This document shows positions 1 through 7,887 of a stretch of 64,000 bases of DNA, in pieces (position 1 is the stretch's first letter; each line of letters starts with the position of its first letter). Under the pieces are notes generated by a model that worked only from the letters and a program-made list of their open reading frames with translations, had not been told where the DNA came from and ran no database searches. A program made the translations under genes and the position numbers. The DNA comes from Dyella mobilis (lineage in GTDB: Bacteria > Pseudomonadota > Gammaproteobacteria > Xanthomonadales > Rhodanobacteraceae). The stretch covers positions 1,402,953 to 1,466,952 of the forward strand of contig NZ_JADIKF010000040.1 of assembly GCF_016904945.1 (NCBI RefSeq), written 5' to 3'.

Positions 1-117
1 TATTTGCAAAGCAGGCAACCTCCCCGCGACACCGGACGCAACCGTCGACGCTGACGGCTGCGCTCGCGGTGAAGCGTGCACTTCGCTAGCATTCCCTCCT
101 CGTTCAGGGATCTCCGC

Positions 118-1086
118 ATGCCGCGACTAACCGTTGTCGTCCCCGCCTACAATGAAACAGCCGTGCTGGCGGCGTTTCACGAGCGGCTTTCCAAGGTTCT
201 GGATCAGCTTCCGCTGCCAAGCGACGTGCTTTATGTGGACGACGGCAGCCGCGACGACACCTGGTCGCTCATGCAGGCGCTGGCCGCCGCCGATTCCCGC
301 GTCGGAACGCTCAAGTTATCGCGCAACTTCGGCAAGGAGATCGCGCTTACCGCGGGGCTCGATCACGTCGACGCCGATGCGGCGGTGGTGATCGATGCCG
401 ACCTGCAAGACCCGCCGGAGCTGATTCCGCAACTCGTCGAACAATGGCAGGCCGGTTATGACGTGGTCTACGCCACGCGCAGCGCGCGCGCCGGCGAAAC
501 CGGTTTCAAGCGATTCACAGCCGCCGCGTTCTACCGCACCATGGAGATCATGTCGGACGTGGCGGTGCCACGCGACACCGGCGATTTCCGATTGCTGTCG
601 CGCCGAGCCCTTGCTGCGTTGTCACAATTGCGCGAGCGGCAGCGCTTCATGAAGGGGCTGTTCGCCTGGATCGGCTACCGCCAGACTTCGATCAAGTACA
701 TGCGCGACCCGCGCCTGGCCGGCAAAACCAAGTGGAACTACTGGCGCCTGACGCAATTTGCCATTGAAGGCATCACCTCGTTTTCCAGCGCTCCGTTGAA
801 GCTCGCCACCTGGACCGGCCTGGCTGCCTCGCTGCTGGCGTTCCTGATGGGGATGAAGGTGCTGATCAAGGCACTGCTGCACGGCGACCCGGTGCCGGGC
901 TATCCCAGCCTGATGGTGGTGGTGCTGTTCCTCGGCGGCATCCAGTTGCTGGCGATCGGTGTCATCGGCGAATACATCGGCCGCAACTACGCCGAGAGCA
1001 AGCAGCGCCCCCTGTACTTCATCGAGGAAGAGCATCTTCCGGGCGGAAGGCCTCCGCTTCACACCGATCCAACGCGCCAGCGCTAA
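118..1086 (+). CDS. Family 2 glycosyltransferase, polyprenyl-phosphate type (GtrB/ArnC-like)
   Basis: Predicted inner-membrane enzyme that moves a sugar from a nucleotide donor to a polyprenyl phosphate carrier. The 322-residue product has a GT-A domain (about residues 1-215) with PAYNE at 9-13, VDDGSRDDT at 40-48 and the DADLQDPP metal/substrate motif at 93-100. Two membrane segments follow at about 228-252 and 263-287, as in GtrB, ArnC and YkcC. The ATG at 118 was chosen over a GTG at 76 because AGGGA lies 7 nt upstream of it and the family's conserved sequence begins there. The sugar cannot be read from the sequence. No flippase or partner transferase gene is adjacent; the next gene starts 44 nt downstream and looks unrelated. 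Confidence 0.85.
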   Translation: MPRLTVVVPAYNETAVLAAFHERLSKVLDQLPLPSDVLYVDDGSRDDTWSLMQALAAADSRVGTLKLSRNFGKEIALTAGLDHVDADAAVVIDADLQDPPELIPQLVEQWQAGYDVVYATRSARAGETGFKRFTAAAFYRTMEIMSDVAVPRDTGDFRLLSRRALAALSQLRERQRFMKGLFAWIGYRQTSIKYMRDPRLAGKTKWNYWRLTQFAIEGITSFSSAPLKLATWTGLAASLLAFLMGMKVLIKALLHGDPVPGYPSLMVVVLFLGGIQLLAIGVIGEYIGRNYAESKQRPLYFIEEEHLPGGRPPLHTDPTRQR

Positions 1087-1130
1087 ACTGTCCTCACGCG
1101 GCCACGCTGCGGCCGCCCGGGAGGTTTGGC

Positions 1131-1559
1131 ATGCGTCAGGTCAAGCACTTGCTGGCTACGAAAGGCAACGACATCTTCGCCGTCGCGCCGGAAGCACCCG
1201 TACTGGATGCGATCAAGCACATGGCCGAGCGAGGTGTCGGCGCCCTGCTCGTCATGCGTGGCGAGCAACTGGTCGGCATCGTTTCCGAGCGCGATTACGC
1301 ACGAAAGGTAATCCTGCAAGGACGCTCGTCCGCCCAGACGGCGGTATCGGAAATCATGAGCAGCCCCGTACTTACGGTAGAGCCGGACACCGACGCGTTC
1401 GACTGCATGCGTATGTGCACCGACAGCCGCGTGCGCCACCTCCCGGTGGTGCATGGCCATCGGGTATTGGGGGTCATCTCGATTGGCGACCTGGTCAAAG
1501 AAGTGATCAGCGCGCAGGCCGAGCAGATCGACCAGTTGCAACGCTACATCACCAGCTGA
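1131..1559 (+). CDS. CBS-domain pair protein
   Basis: A 142-residue protein made almost entirely of two CBS motifs (about residues 7-60 and 75-130), which form one Bateman module. Such modules usually bind adenosine nucleotides (AMP, ATP or SAM) and act as sensors. The phrases GVGALLVM, LVGIVSERDYARKV, VRHLPVV and VLGVISIGDLV are typical of the family. GGGAGG 6 nt before the ATG is a strong ribosome binding site and fixes the start. There is no attached catalytic domain, so the partner or target is unknown. It ends 10 nt before the convergent transporter pseudogene. Confidence 0.88.
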   Translation: MRQVKHLLATKGNDIFAVAPEAPVLDAIKHMAERGVGALLVMRGEQLVGIVSERDYARKVILQGRSSAQTAVSEIMSSPVLTVEPDTDAFDCMRMCTDSRVRHLPVVHGHRVLGVISIGDLVKEVISAQAEQIDQLQRYITS

Positions 1560-1569
1560 CCGCGCTCCC

Positions 1570-3195
1570 TCAGGAACGCGCCGCTTCGCCGAAATCCGGT
1601 GGGGGCGCGTTGCCTATTTCCGGCGCCAGATCGGGCGACGTGGCCGCCTTGCGCGCAACCCACGTACCCAAGGTCGATGCACCCGTGCCGATCAAGGCGA
1701 TGCCGGCCAGCCCGACACCCAGCTTGCCTAGGCCGCTGATACCACTGGTAACGACCAGGTCGCCGAGTCTCCACACGGCCGTCTCCACAAAATTCTTGCC
1801 CTTGTAGCGCGTTTCGCGCGGCACCCTGGTGTAGAGGGCGTCACTCGCCGGCTTGGTCATGCCGTACGTGAAACCGCGCGTGCCCACCATCATCGCGACC
1901 AGCAAGGGTACGCCGTAACCGAGCACGGTCCATTGCGTGCCCCGCCAACGTGACCATAACCAGCAGCGCAACATTGACCAGTTGCGGCAGCACGAGTGCC
2001 CATACCGCACCGCGGTGCACCAGCAGCCAGCGCGAGAGGGTCAGCTGCAGAACGGCGCCGAGCACGTTCAACGACCAGGTCGCCGAGTCTCCACACGGCC
2101 GTCTCCACAAAATTCTTGCCCTTGTAGCGCGTTTCGCGCGGCACCCTGGTGTAGAGGGCGTCACTCGCCGGCTTGGTCATGCCGTACGTGAAACCGCGCG
2201 TGCCCACCATCATCGCGACCAGCAAGGGTACGCCGTAACCGAGCACGGTCCATTGCGTGCCCCGCCAACGTGACCATAACCAGCAGCGCAACATTGACCA
2301 GTTGCGGCAGCACGAGTGCCCATACCGCACCGCGGTGCACCAGCAGCCAGCGCGAGAGGGTCAGCTGCAGAACGGCGCCGAGCACGTTCGCGGCCAGATC
2401 GATATCGGCATAGAAGGCCGTTCGCACCGTAGCAGAAGCAAGATGAGCCCTTGCGTAGTCCGCGACCAGCGCATAGGCCAGCGTACCCACCCCATCGCCC
2501 AGCAGCATCAGAACCGCCATGTAGCGCAGAAACGGCCGCGACCACAGCTCAAGAACACCCGCCCACGGCGAGCCGCCTACCGGCTCATCGACTTTCTCGC
2601 TCGGTATATGCCGAGCTGACAGTCGCAGCAACAGTATCAGCGCGCTGCCCAGCGCGAGCGCCGAAACCAGCAACAGCGGAGCTACGCCGAGCCACCCCAC
2701 CAACCACCGAGTCAGCACCGGCCCGGAGAGCGTGCCGGCCATTCCGCCCAGCGCTATCAACGGGAACACTTCGCGCGCGCGCCGGCTGTCGAAGACATCG
2801 GCCATGAAACTCCAGAACAGCGACACGACAAACAGATTGAAAACGTTGACCCAGATAAAAAACACCACGCCGAGCGAACGGGCACCCACGTGATCCTGCG
2901 CAAGGAATGCCGGGACGAAGGCGAACAGGCACAAGATGAAAAAGCTGTAGCTCCATACCAACAGTTTCCGCCGCGGAAACTTGGCCACGAGTACGCCAAA
3001 GATCGGCGTCAGCAGCAACGTGGCGACGAAGATGGCCGCGTAAAACACCGGTAGCTGAGTCGAGCCGACTGCACCGGCGAGCTGGTCCCGCACGGGACGC
3101 ACGATGTAGTAGGCAGTCAACAAGAAAAAGAAAGCCAGCGCAGCCACCACGGGCGCGGAGTCTTTGCGTGCTGCGACAACGGACGGCGGACTCAC
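1570..3195 (-). pseudogene. Disrupted MFS / NTP-NDP exchange transporter-like gene
   Basis: Remnant of a membrane transporter of the major facilitator type resembling the ATP:ADP antiporter (Npt1/Tlc-like, COG3202) group. Its N-terminal part has AYYIVRPVRDQL, FPRRKLLVW and FWSFMADVF, and its C-terminal part has TKPASDALYTRV, RYKGKNFVETAVWRLGD. The frame is broken twice. An exact 320-bp tandem duplication (1750-2389) puts a second copy of the middle into the gene. Each copy also changes frame at a run of four C (1940-1943 and 2260-2263). Removing one copy and one C leaves 1305 bases, exactly 435 codons with one stop, matching a normal carrier of about 434 residues. As it stands, translation from 3195 ends at 2161 after 344 codons, the last 33 or so out of frame. 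Confidence 0.82.
1750..2389. repeat. Exact 320-bp head-to-tail tandem duplication
   Basis: Bases 1750-2069 and 2070-2389 read identically and abut without a spacer. The unit starts near ACGACCAGGT (1751 and 2071) and ends near AGCACGTTC (2061-2069 and 2381-2389). Identity stops at both outer edges (T at 1749 against C at 2069; A at 2070 against G at 2390). The unit is not a multiple of three and lies wholly inside the transporter gene. Perfect identity means either a very recent duplication or an assembly artefact. Confidence 0.95.
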
Positions 3196-3441
3196 GGTGC
3201 GCTTCCGGGAACAGGCGGGTGCAAGACTACCATGCCGGCGCGGCGCGCCTTTCCGTCACCCGACGAGAAGAAACATTCACGTCGGCTGCTGGTCGATGAA
3301 CACCTGGGCAGCCCCAGGAGCGCTTCAGCGTTGTGACGTTGCCGGAAGTGCAGGACAATCGAGCACTCACTCCCATGGACGGCCCCACCGCCAGCCCTAT
3401 GACCAAAGGCGTGATCCACGCCCTTTGTACCGCGGAGTCGC

Positions 3442-4767
3442 ATGCAGTTCCGTAAGCTTTCCTCGTTGATCGCCGGCTCGCTCGGCTTGACCATCGCGCT
3501 GATTCCGACGTCAGCGGCACGTGCTGCCGTCGCCGGCGGCCAATTGGCCCCGGCCACACCGCCGGCGCAAGTCGGTTCCGCCACGACGCAGTTGCCCGCC
3601 AGTCTTCCGCCCGAGCGGATCAAGGCCACGCTGGAGGACTATTCGCACTGGCTCGATGTCGTGGCGCAACGCAACGAAGTTGCCGGCCTTGCCACCGCCG
3701 TGGTGGTCGACGACAAAGTGGCGTTCGAGCGCGAGATTGGCTACGCCGACACGGATACGCAGGAGCCGATCACGGCAGACACGGTATTCCGTCTGGCCTC
3801 CCTTTCCAAAGCCTTTGCCACCGCGGTGACCGGGCTGCTGATCGACGACGGCCGCTTCAGCTGGAATACCAAGCTGGCCGACGTGCTGCCGTTCTTCCAG
3901 CTGAAAGATGCGCAAGCCTCCAGCGCAGCCACGGTGCAAGACATCCTGGGACAACGCCTCGGGCTGCCGCACAACACCTACGACGATCTGCTCGAAGACA
4001 ACGTTCCCTACGAAGAGCTGGTGCGCAAGCTCGACGAAGTCACCCTTACCTGCAACGTCGGGCAATGCTACGGCTATCAGAACGTCGCTTTCAGTCTGAT
4101 CGGCGACCTGATCTACGCCGAGACGGGCGACTTCTTCTATCACCAGGTGGACAAGCGACTGTTTTTCCCCCTGGGCATGACTTCCGCCAGCTACGGCCGC
4201 GATGCGCTGGAAGACAGCAAGAGCTGGGCGCGACCGCACCGTCCCGACGGGAAGCGCGGCTGGAAGCCCATCGATCCGAAGGAAGCCTATTACCGGGTCG
4301 CTCCCGCCGCCGGCGTCAACGCCAGCCTGCGCGACATGGAGCAATGGTTGATCGCACAGATGGGCGGACGCCCCGATGTGCTGCCGCCTGCCCTGCTGGA
4401 CTACCTGCACGCACCCGGCATACCCACTCCCACCGAACTGCGTGCAACACCATGGCGACGCGCGCGCCTGAGTTCGGCCAGCTACGGCCTGGGCTGGCGC
4501 GTTTTCACTTACGCCGGCGAAACCATGATCTTCCATGCCGGCGAGGTAGAGGGGTACCGCACCATGATCGCCTTCTTCCCGAAGTATCGGGTCGGCATGG
4601 TGTCGATGTGGAACTCGCCCGGTGCGATCGGCACCGATCTGATGCCGATGGTTTTCGACAGCATGCTGGGACTGCCTGGCGTCGATTGGGCGGGGGTTGA
4701 AGGCGACCCGCCGGCATCCAAGGCGGCGCCGGCAAAAACGCACCGCAAACACCGTCACCACAACTGA
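3442..4767 (+). CDS. Secreted serine hydrolase, beta-lactamase/class C family
   Basis: Predicted exported enzyme of the penicillin-binding/esterase superfamily (PF00144 type). The 441-residue product starts with a Sec signal peptide (about residues 1-28, cleavage near SAARA). It has the SxxK nucleophile motif SLSK at 120-123, the YxN motif as YQN at 212-214, and HAG at 365-367 in place of KTG, as is common in class C-like esterases and peptidases. A basic tail rich in Lys, Arg and His ends the protein. The substrate is unknown; a true beta-lactamase is not implied, and an esterase or D-amino acid peptidase is equally possible. Transcription is divergent from the transporter pseudogene, and a bidirectional terminator follows. 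Confidence 0.85.
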   Translation: MQFRKLSSLIAGSLGLTIALIPTSAARAAVAGGQLAPATPPAQVGSATTQLPASLPPERIKATLEDYSHWLDVVAQRNEVAGLATAVVVDDKVAFEREIGYADTDTQEPITADTVFRLASLSKAFATAVTGLLIDDGRFSWNTKLADVLPFFQLKDAQASSAATVQDILGQRLGLPHNTYDDLLEDNVPYEELVRKLDEVTLTCNVGQCYGYQNVAFSLIGDLIYAETGDFFYHQVDKRLFFPLGMTSASYGRDALEDSKSWARPHRPDGKRGWKPIDPKEAYYRVAPAAGVNASLRDMEQWLIAQMGGRPDVLPPALLDYLHAPGIPTPTELRATPWRRARLSSASYGLGWRVFTYAGETMIFHAGEVEGYRTMIAFFPKYRVGMVSMWNSPGAIGTDLMPMVFDSMLGLPGVDWAGVEGDPPASKAAPAKTHRKHRHHN

Positions 4768-4790
4768 CCGTTCTCGACGTCGTTACTGTG

Positions 4791-4830
4791 CGTGAAGAAA
4801 AGCGGAGCCATGGCGGCTCCGCTTTTCACG
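4791..4830. terminator. Bidirectional intrinsic terminator between convergent genes
   Basis: Perfect inverted repeat AAAAGCGGAGCC / GGCTCCGCTTTT with a five-base ATGGC centre, extended by CGTGAA on the left and TTCACG on the right. The A-run before and T-run after the stem allow it to stop both the plus-strand hydrolase and the minus-strand tonB-family gene. Confidence 0.85.
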
Positions 4831-4836
4831 TATCGG

Positions 4837-5883
4837 CTATTGCTGGTTGGATAGTTTGAACTCGATCTTCTTCTGCTGCTGCGCGGCTACCGCCACGCCA
4901 TCGCGCATCGCCGGCGAGAATTTGGCGCGACGCAGGGCCTCGATGGCGGCACTGTCGAAGACGTGACGCGGCTCGGCCTGCACGACGGAGACATTGCTTA
5001 CGCTGCCATCGGCGTTGACCGTGTACTGCACATCCACCCAGCCCTCCTGGCCGTTACGCAGCGCGGAGGTCGGATAACGCGGGCGGATGCTTGCAATGGG
5101 CATCGGGTCGCGTGTTTCGCCGCCAGCCGAAGCCGTGCCGGCTCCCGTATCCGCAGTCGCGGTAGCCCTCTCCTTGGCAGCTTCGTCCTGCTTGGCCTTC
5201 GCTTGCTGGGCCAGCAGGGCCGCCTGTGCGGCCGCAGCCTTGTCGGCAGCAGCCTTGTCGGCGGCCAGCTTGTCCGCTGCAACCTTCTCCGACGCGGCCT
5301 TCTGCGCAGCAAGATCGGCCTGGCGCTGCTGATCGAGCTGCTTCTGCTGCTCTTCGTCGAGCGTCTTGCGCTGGGCATCGAGCTTGGAGCGAAGGATGGT
5401 CAGGGTGTAATTGGCCGGGTCGACCTTTGCCAGCAGATCGATCTCGCGCTCGGCTTCGTTGAAGTCGCGCTGGTTGATCACCTGCTCGACGTTGCTGGCC
5501 GCGAACGGGAACGTCTCGCGCAAGGCATCCGCCGCGGTCTGGTTGCCGGGCTGCTTCTGCAACACCTTCAGGTAAAACTCGAAGGCGTTGTTGCCGGCCG
5601 GGGCAATCACGCGCTGCGCGTTCATCGCCTTGCGTGCCTCGGACAACAGATCGTTGATGCTCATCGCCTCCACGTTCACCGGCGGAGCCGCCTGCTGGCT
5701 GGCGGCGACCGGCGTGGACGGATGCCCACCCGCATCGGCGCTCACCAGGTCTTCGTGAGGCTTGATGATGAAGATCCAGGAGGCGATGGCCAGCCCGGCA
5801 ACAATGGCAAGAATGACGTAAATGACGGGCTTGACGGCCCCACGCGCACGCGAGCGCGCATAACGACTATTTCGGGTATCCAT
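4837..5883 (-). CDS. TonB-family energy transducer
   Basis: Predicted inner-membrane protein that couples proton-motive force to outer-membrane transport with ExbB/ExbD. It has 348 residues: a basic N terminus, one membrane segment at about 18-40, a periplasmic region with an Ala/Lys/Gln-rich helical stretch (about 150-245, with repeated AADKAAADK-type units like TolA), and a TonB C-terminal domain at about 262-345 (PRYPTSALRNGQEGWV ... FSPAMRDG). The usual Pro-Glu/Pro-Lys spacer of classical TonB is absent, so the periplasm-spanning arm is probably helical. No exbBD is adjacent. The TonB-dependent receptor at 47.6-50.0 kb is a possible client, not a demonstrated one. Confidence 0.82.
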   Translation of the reverse strand: MDTRNSRYARSRARGAVKPVIYVILAIVAGLAIASWIFIIKPHEDLVSADAGGHPSTPVAASQQAAPPVNVEAMSINDLLSEARKAMNAQRVIAPAGNNAFEFYLKVLQKQPGNQTAADALRETFPFAASNVEQVINQRDFNEAEREIDLLAKVDPANYTLTILRSKLDAQRKTLDEEQQKQLDQQRQADLAAQKAASEKVAADKLAADKAAADKAAAAQAALLAQQAKAKQDEAAKERATATADTGAGTASAGGETRDPMPIASIRPRYPTSALRNGQEGWVDVQYTVNADGSVSNVSVVQAEPRHVFDSAAIEALRRAKFSPAMRDGVAVAAQQQKKIEFKLSNQQ

Positions 5884-6143
5884 GATCTCTCACTGACTAC
5901 GTGGCATCAGATACCCGCGCTTCCCCCCTGTTATCCAGGAGCGGCTTCCCCAGGTTCGCCGCGGCGCGGATGGAGGAAAGGTATCGCGATTGAGTCGGCA
6001 CGGCAAATGGGCAGCCGGTCACGGCTGGGGGGAAGGAAGAACTGATAGGCGGTGGAGAAGCTCGCCGCCGGAAACGAGGACCCCGCAAGCGTCCCTCCGT
6101 AACGAGCCGCCAAGTACGCGCAGGGGCTCTCATGCTTTCGTTC

Positions 6144-6188
6144 GTTTTCGGGGACCGAAAACGAAGCGTCCCGGCCGAGGCCGGGACG
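6144..6188. repeat. Two adjacent hairpins in the tonB / metJ-like gap
   Basis: The 378-bp gap 5884-6261 carries no convincing gene. It holds two neighbouring perfect inverted repeats: CGTTTTCGG/CCGAAAACG (6144-6162) and CGTCCCGGCC/GGCCGGGACG (6167-6188). They lie about 75 nt past the stop of the metJ-like gene and could end that transcript or be a dispersed palindromic repeat. The rest of the gap should hold the promoter of the minus-strand tonB-family gene, but no clear -35/-10 pair was seen. Confidence 0.5.
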
Positions 6189-6261
6189 AAACGCTTTCGA
6201 AGCACCTCCCCGCGCTGGGCACCGCAGGGAGACAAATCGATAGAACTACTTTTTGTTTTGC

Positions 6262-6804
6262 TTACTTCTTGGCTTTCGCGGTCTTGGTGGCCTTCACCAC
6301 CTTGGCAGCCGCCGCGGTCTTGCGGGTAGCGCGCTTTGCGGTGCGCTTGCGGGCAGCCTTCTTGGTTGCAGTCTTCTTGGCAACGCGCTTGGCAGTTGCC
6401 TTCTTCGCGCCTACGCGCTTGGCAGCCGCCTTCTTGGCGGTCTTGCGCACGGTGCGCTTCTTAGCGGTGGCCTTCTTGGCGACCGGCCGCTTCTTGGCGG
6501 CAACTTTACGGGTGGTCTTCTTGGCGGCTTTCTTAGCCGATTTCCTAGCAGTTTTCTTGGCAGTGGCCATAGTTCGTCTCAGCTCCTCATCAGTTGGCAG
6601 TGGTTGCCCAGTAAAAGCGTGGAGGAACGCCTCAACCAGCAAATCGCTGTTCGTGGCGTGCCTCAAATTGTTCACCTGTCGGTAAGTGCGCAAGTCCGAC
6701 AGCAGTCGAAGTACGTGCATTGGGATCGATACAGTGATCTTTCTCACCGCGCCGGCTTTTTCACCGTGTTCTACGTATGGCTTGATAAATCTCGAATCCA
6801 CCAT
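6262..6804 (-). CDS. MetJ-type repressor fused to a histone H1-like lysine/alanine tail
   Basis: One open frame of 180 residues joins two protein types. Residues 1-78 follow E. coli MetJ closely: KPYVEHGEK, the DNA-binding beta-ribbon RKITVSIP (K22 and T24 correspond to MetJ K23 and T25), RRQVNNLRHATNSELL-like helices (RQVNNLRHATNSDLLVEAF) and LHAFTGQPLP. MetJ binds met boxes as a dimer with S-adenosylmethionine. MetJ's last ~25 residues, including its final helix, are missing. From residue 79 the protein is a histone H1/AlgP-like tail of KKTA, AKK and AAKR units with no acidic residues. An internal ATG at 6570 with GAGGAG 12 nt upstream could also give the 102-residue tail alone. The upstream start has GGGGA before ATG 6804. 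Confidence 0.85.
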   Translation of the reverse strand: MVDSRFIKPYVEHGEKAGAVRKITVSIPMHVLRLLSDLRTYRQVNNLRHATNSDLLVEAFLHAFTGQPLPTDEELRRTMATAKKTARKSAKKAAKKTTRKVAAKKRPVAKKATAKKRTVRKTAKKAAAKRVGAKKATAKRVAKKTATKKAARKRTAKRATRKTAAAAKVVKATKTAKAKK

Positions 6805-6832
6805 TGGTGCCGTTCCCCGTTATATGGTGCGA

Positions 6833-6861
6833 AAGCTATTCCTGAACATTTCAACTGTCAA
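6833..6861 (-). promoter_or_regulatory. Possible sigma-70 promoter of the metJ-H1 gene
   Basis: On the minus strand a perfect TTGACA (6861-6856) is followed after 17 nt by TAGCTT (6838-6833), a weak -10, in an A+T-rich stretch 29 nt ahead of the ATG. A TATAAC closer to the gene is an alternative -10 without a good -35. No tandem AGACGTCT-like met boxes were found here. Confidence 0.35.
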
Positions 6862-7336
6862 TAAATTTTCATCATGAAATCAATCCCTTCGATTCCGCGA
6901 CGGGTCGGCGGCGTCGGCTTCGCAGGGCAAATTTCGATCACGAAAATCCATTTGAACAGCCATCCAAACATTCGTGGCAACAACTTTTCGCATTCTCAAA
7001 AAATGCCAAAAACAAGCTAAAAATTGTAATTTTTCTCATCCGTGCTGATACAAACCAAACGCTTGCAACAACACGAACGGCACGCTGCGCACGGCACCGA
7101 TCCGACCGCCTGAACAGGGTCATTCGGAGCATGAACGAATTTAGACCGAAATGCCCCCGAGCGATGCCGAAAGCGGTCGGAAACGTCCCCGAGCACCCGT
7201 CGTGCACACCGGACCGATCATCGAGCGAGTCGTCTTCCGAGCAGCATCGCGGTGCCGCTGACGCTCCCGAACATCGCCCCGACACCCTTCGCACATCCTG
7301 GTTGCGGAGTCGTGCGGGTGAGCCTTCCGTGAAAAA
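6862..7336. other. Noncoding gap, no gene recognised
   Basis: About 475 bp between the metJ-H1 promoter and the gcvH terminator. The part at 6960-7080 is clearly richer in A+T than its surroundings. Short open frames exist on both strands but have unlikely composition and no convincing ribosome binding site. No RNA gene or repeat was recognised. Confidence 0.4.
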
Positions 7337-7362
7337 GCAACGGCCGCACTAGCGGCCGTTGC
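7331..7362 (-). terminator. Intrinsic terminator after gcvH
   Basis: Perfect 11-bp stem GCAACGGCCGC/GCGGCCGTTGC (7337-7347 and 7352-7362) with a four-base loop. On the minus strand it is followed by TTTTTC (7336-7331), and it starts about 20 nt past the gcvH stop codon. Confidence 0.85.
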
Positions 7363-7382
7363 GGGACAAACCGATCGGGCGA

Positions 7383-7784
7383 TCAGTCGTCTTCGTGTTC
7401 GATCAATTCGGCGTAATCGTCCGCGCTGAGCAGTTCGTCGAGCTCGCCGCGATCGCTCGCCTTGACCACGAACAACCAGCCGGCGCTGTAGGCGTCTTCG
7501 TTGATCGTTTCCGGCTTGTCGCTCAGGATTTCGTTCACCTCGACCACCTCGCCGGACACCGGCGAGTAGATGTCAGAGGCTGCCTTTACCGATTCGACGG
7601 TCGCCGCGCCGGAACCTGCCTTCACTTCGGCGCCGATTTCCGGCAGCTCCACGTAAACCAGGTCGCCAAGCTGCTCCTGGGCATGGTCGGAGATACCCAC
7701 GCGAATCAGGCCGTTGTCTTCGACACGGGCCCATTCGTGGGACTTGAGGAATTTCAGATCGCCGGGAATCTCTTTCGAGCTCAT
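7383..7784 (-). CDS. gcvH: Glycine cleavage system H protein
   Basis: Lipoyl carrier of the glycine cleavage system. It shuttles the methylamine group from GcvP to GcvT and electrons to the L protein. The 133-residue length is normal. The lipoylation motif is ESVKAASD with K67 as the modified lysine, in the usual ATVESVKAASDIYSPVSGEV context. It lies 103 nt downstream of gcvT on the same strand, so the two are probably co-transcribed, and a strong terminator follows. The gcvP gene is not in the window. Confidence 0.97.
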   Translation of the reverse strand: MSSKEIPGDLKFLKSHEWARVEDNGLIRVGISDHAQEQLGDLVYVELPEIGAEVKAGSGAATVESVKAASDIYSPVSGEVVEVNEILSDKPETINEDAYSAGWLFVVKASDRGELDELLSADDYAELIEHEDD

Positions 7785-7887
7785 GGTCAGGTCCAGTCGT
7801 CGTTGGTTTCGATCAGGGGTGGAGGCGTGGATTCTAACCGCTTCCGCGGCGACTCCACACCCGCATCCGTAAAGCCGTTTTTACTAC

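Noticed and set aside
1841..2330. Several short minus-strand open frames in the duplicated region
   Set aside because: They are frame pieces of the same broken transporter created by the 320-bp duplication and the C-run shift, not separate genes.
3511..4761. Minus-strand open frame of 416 codons opposite the serine hydrolase
   Set aside because: No ribosome binding site or recognisable motif; the plus-strand frame has a signal peptide and all catalytic motifs.
6938..7294. Minus-strand open frame of 118 codons upstream of the metJ-H1 gene
   Set aside because: Cys- and Arg-rich with no homology and no ribosome binding site; treated as noncoding.
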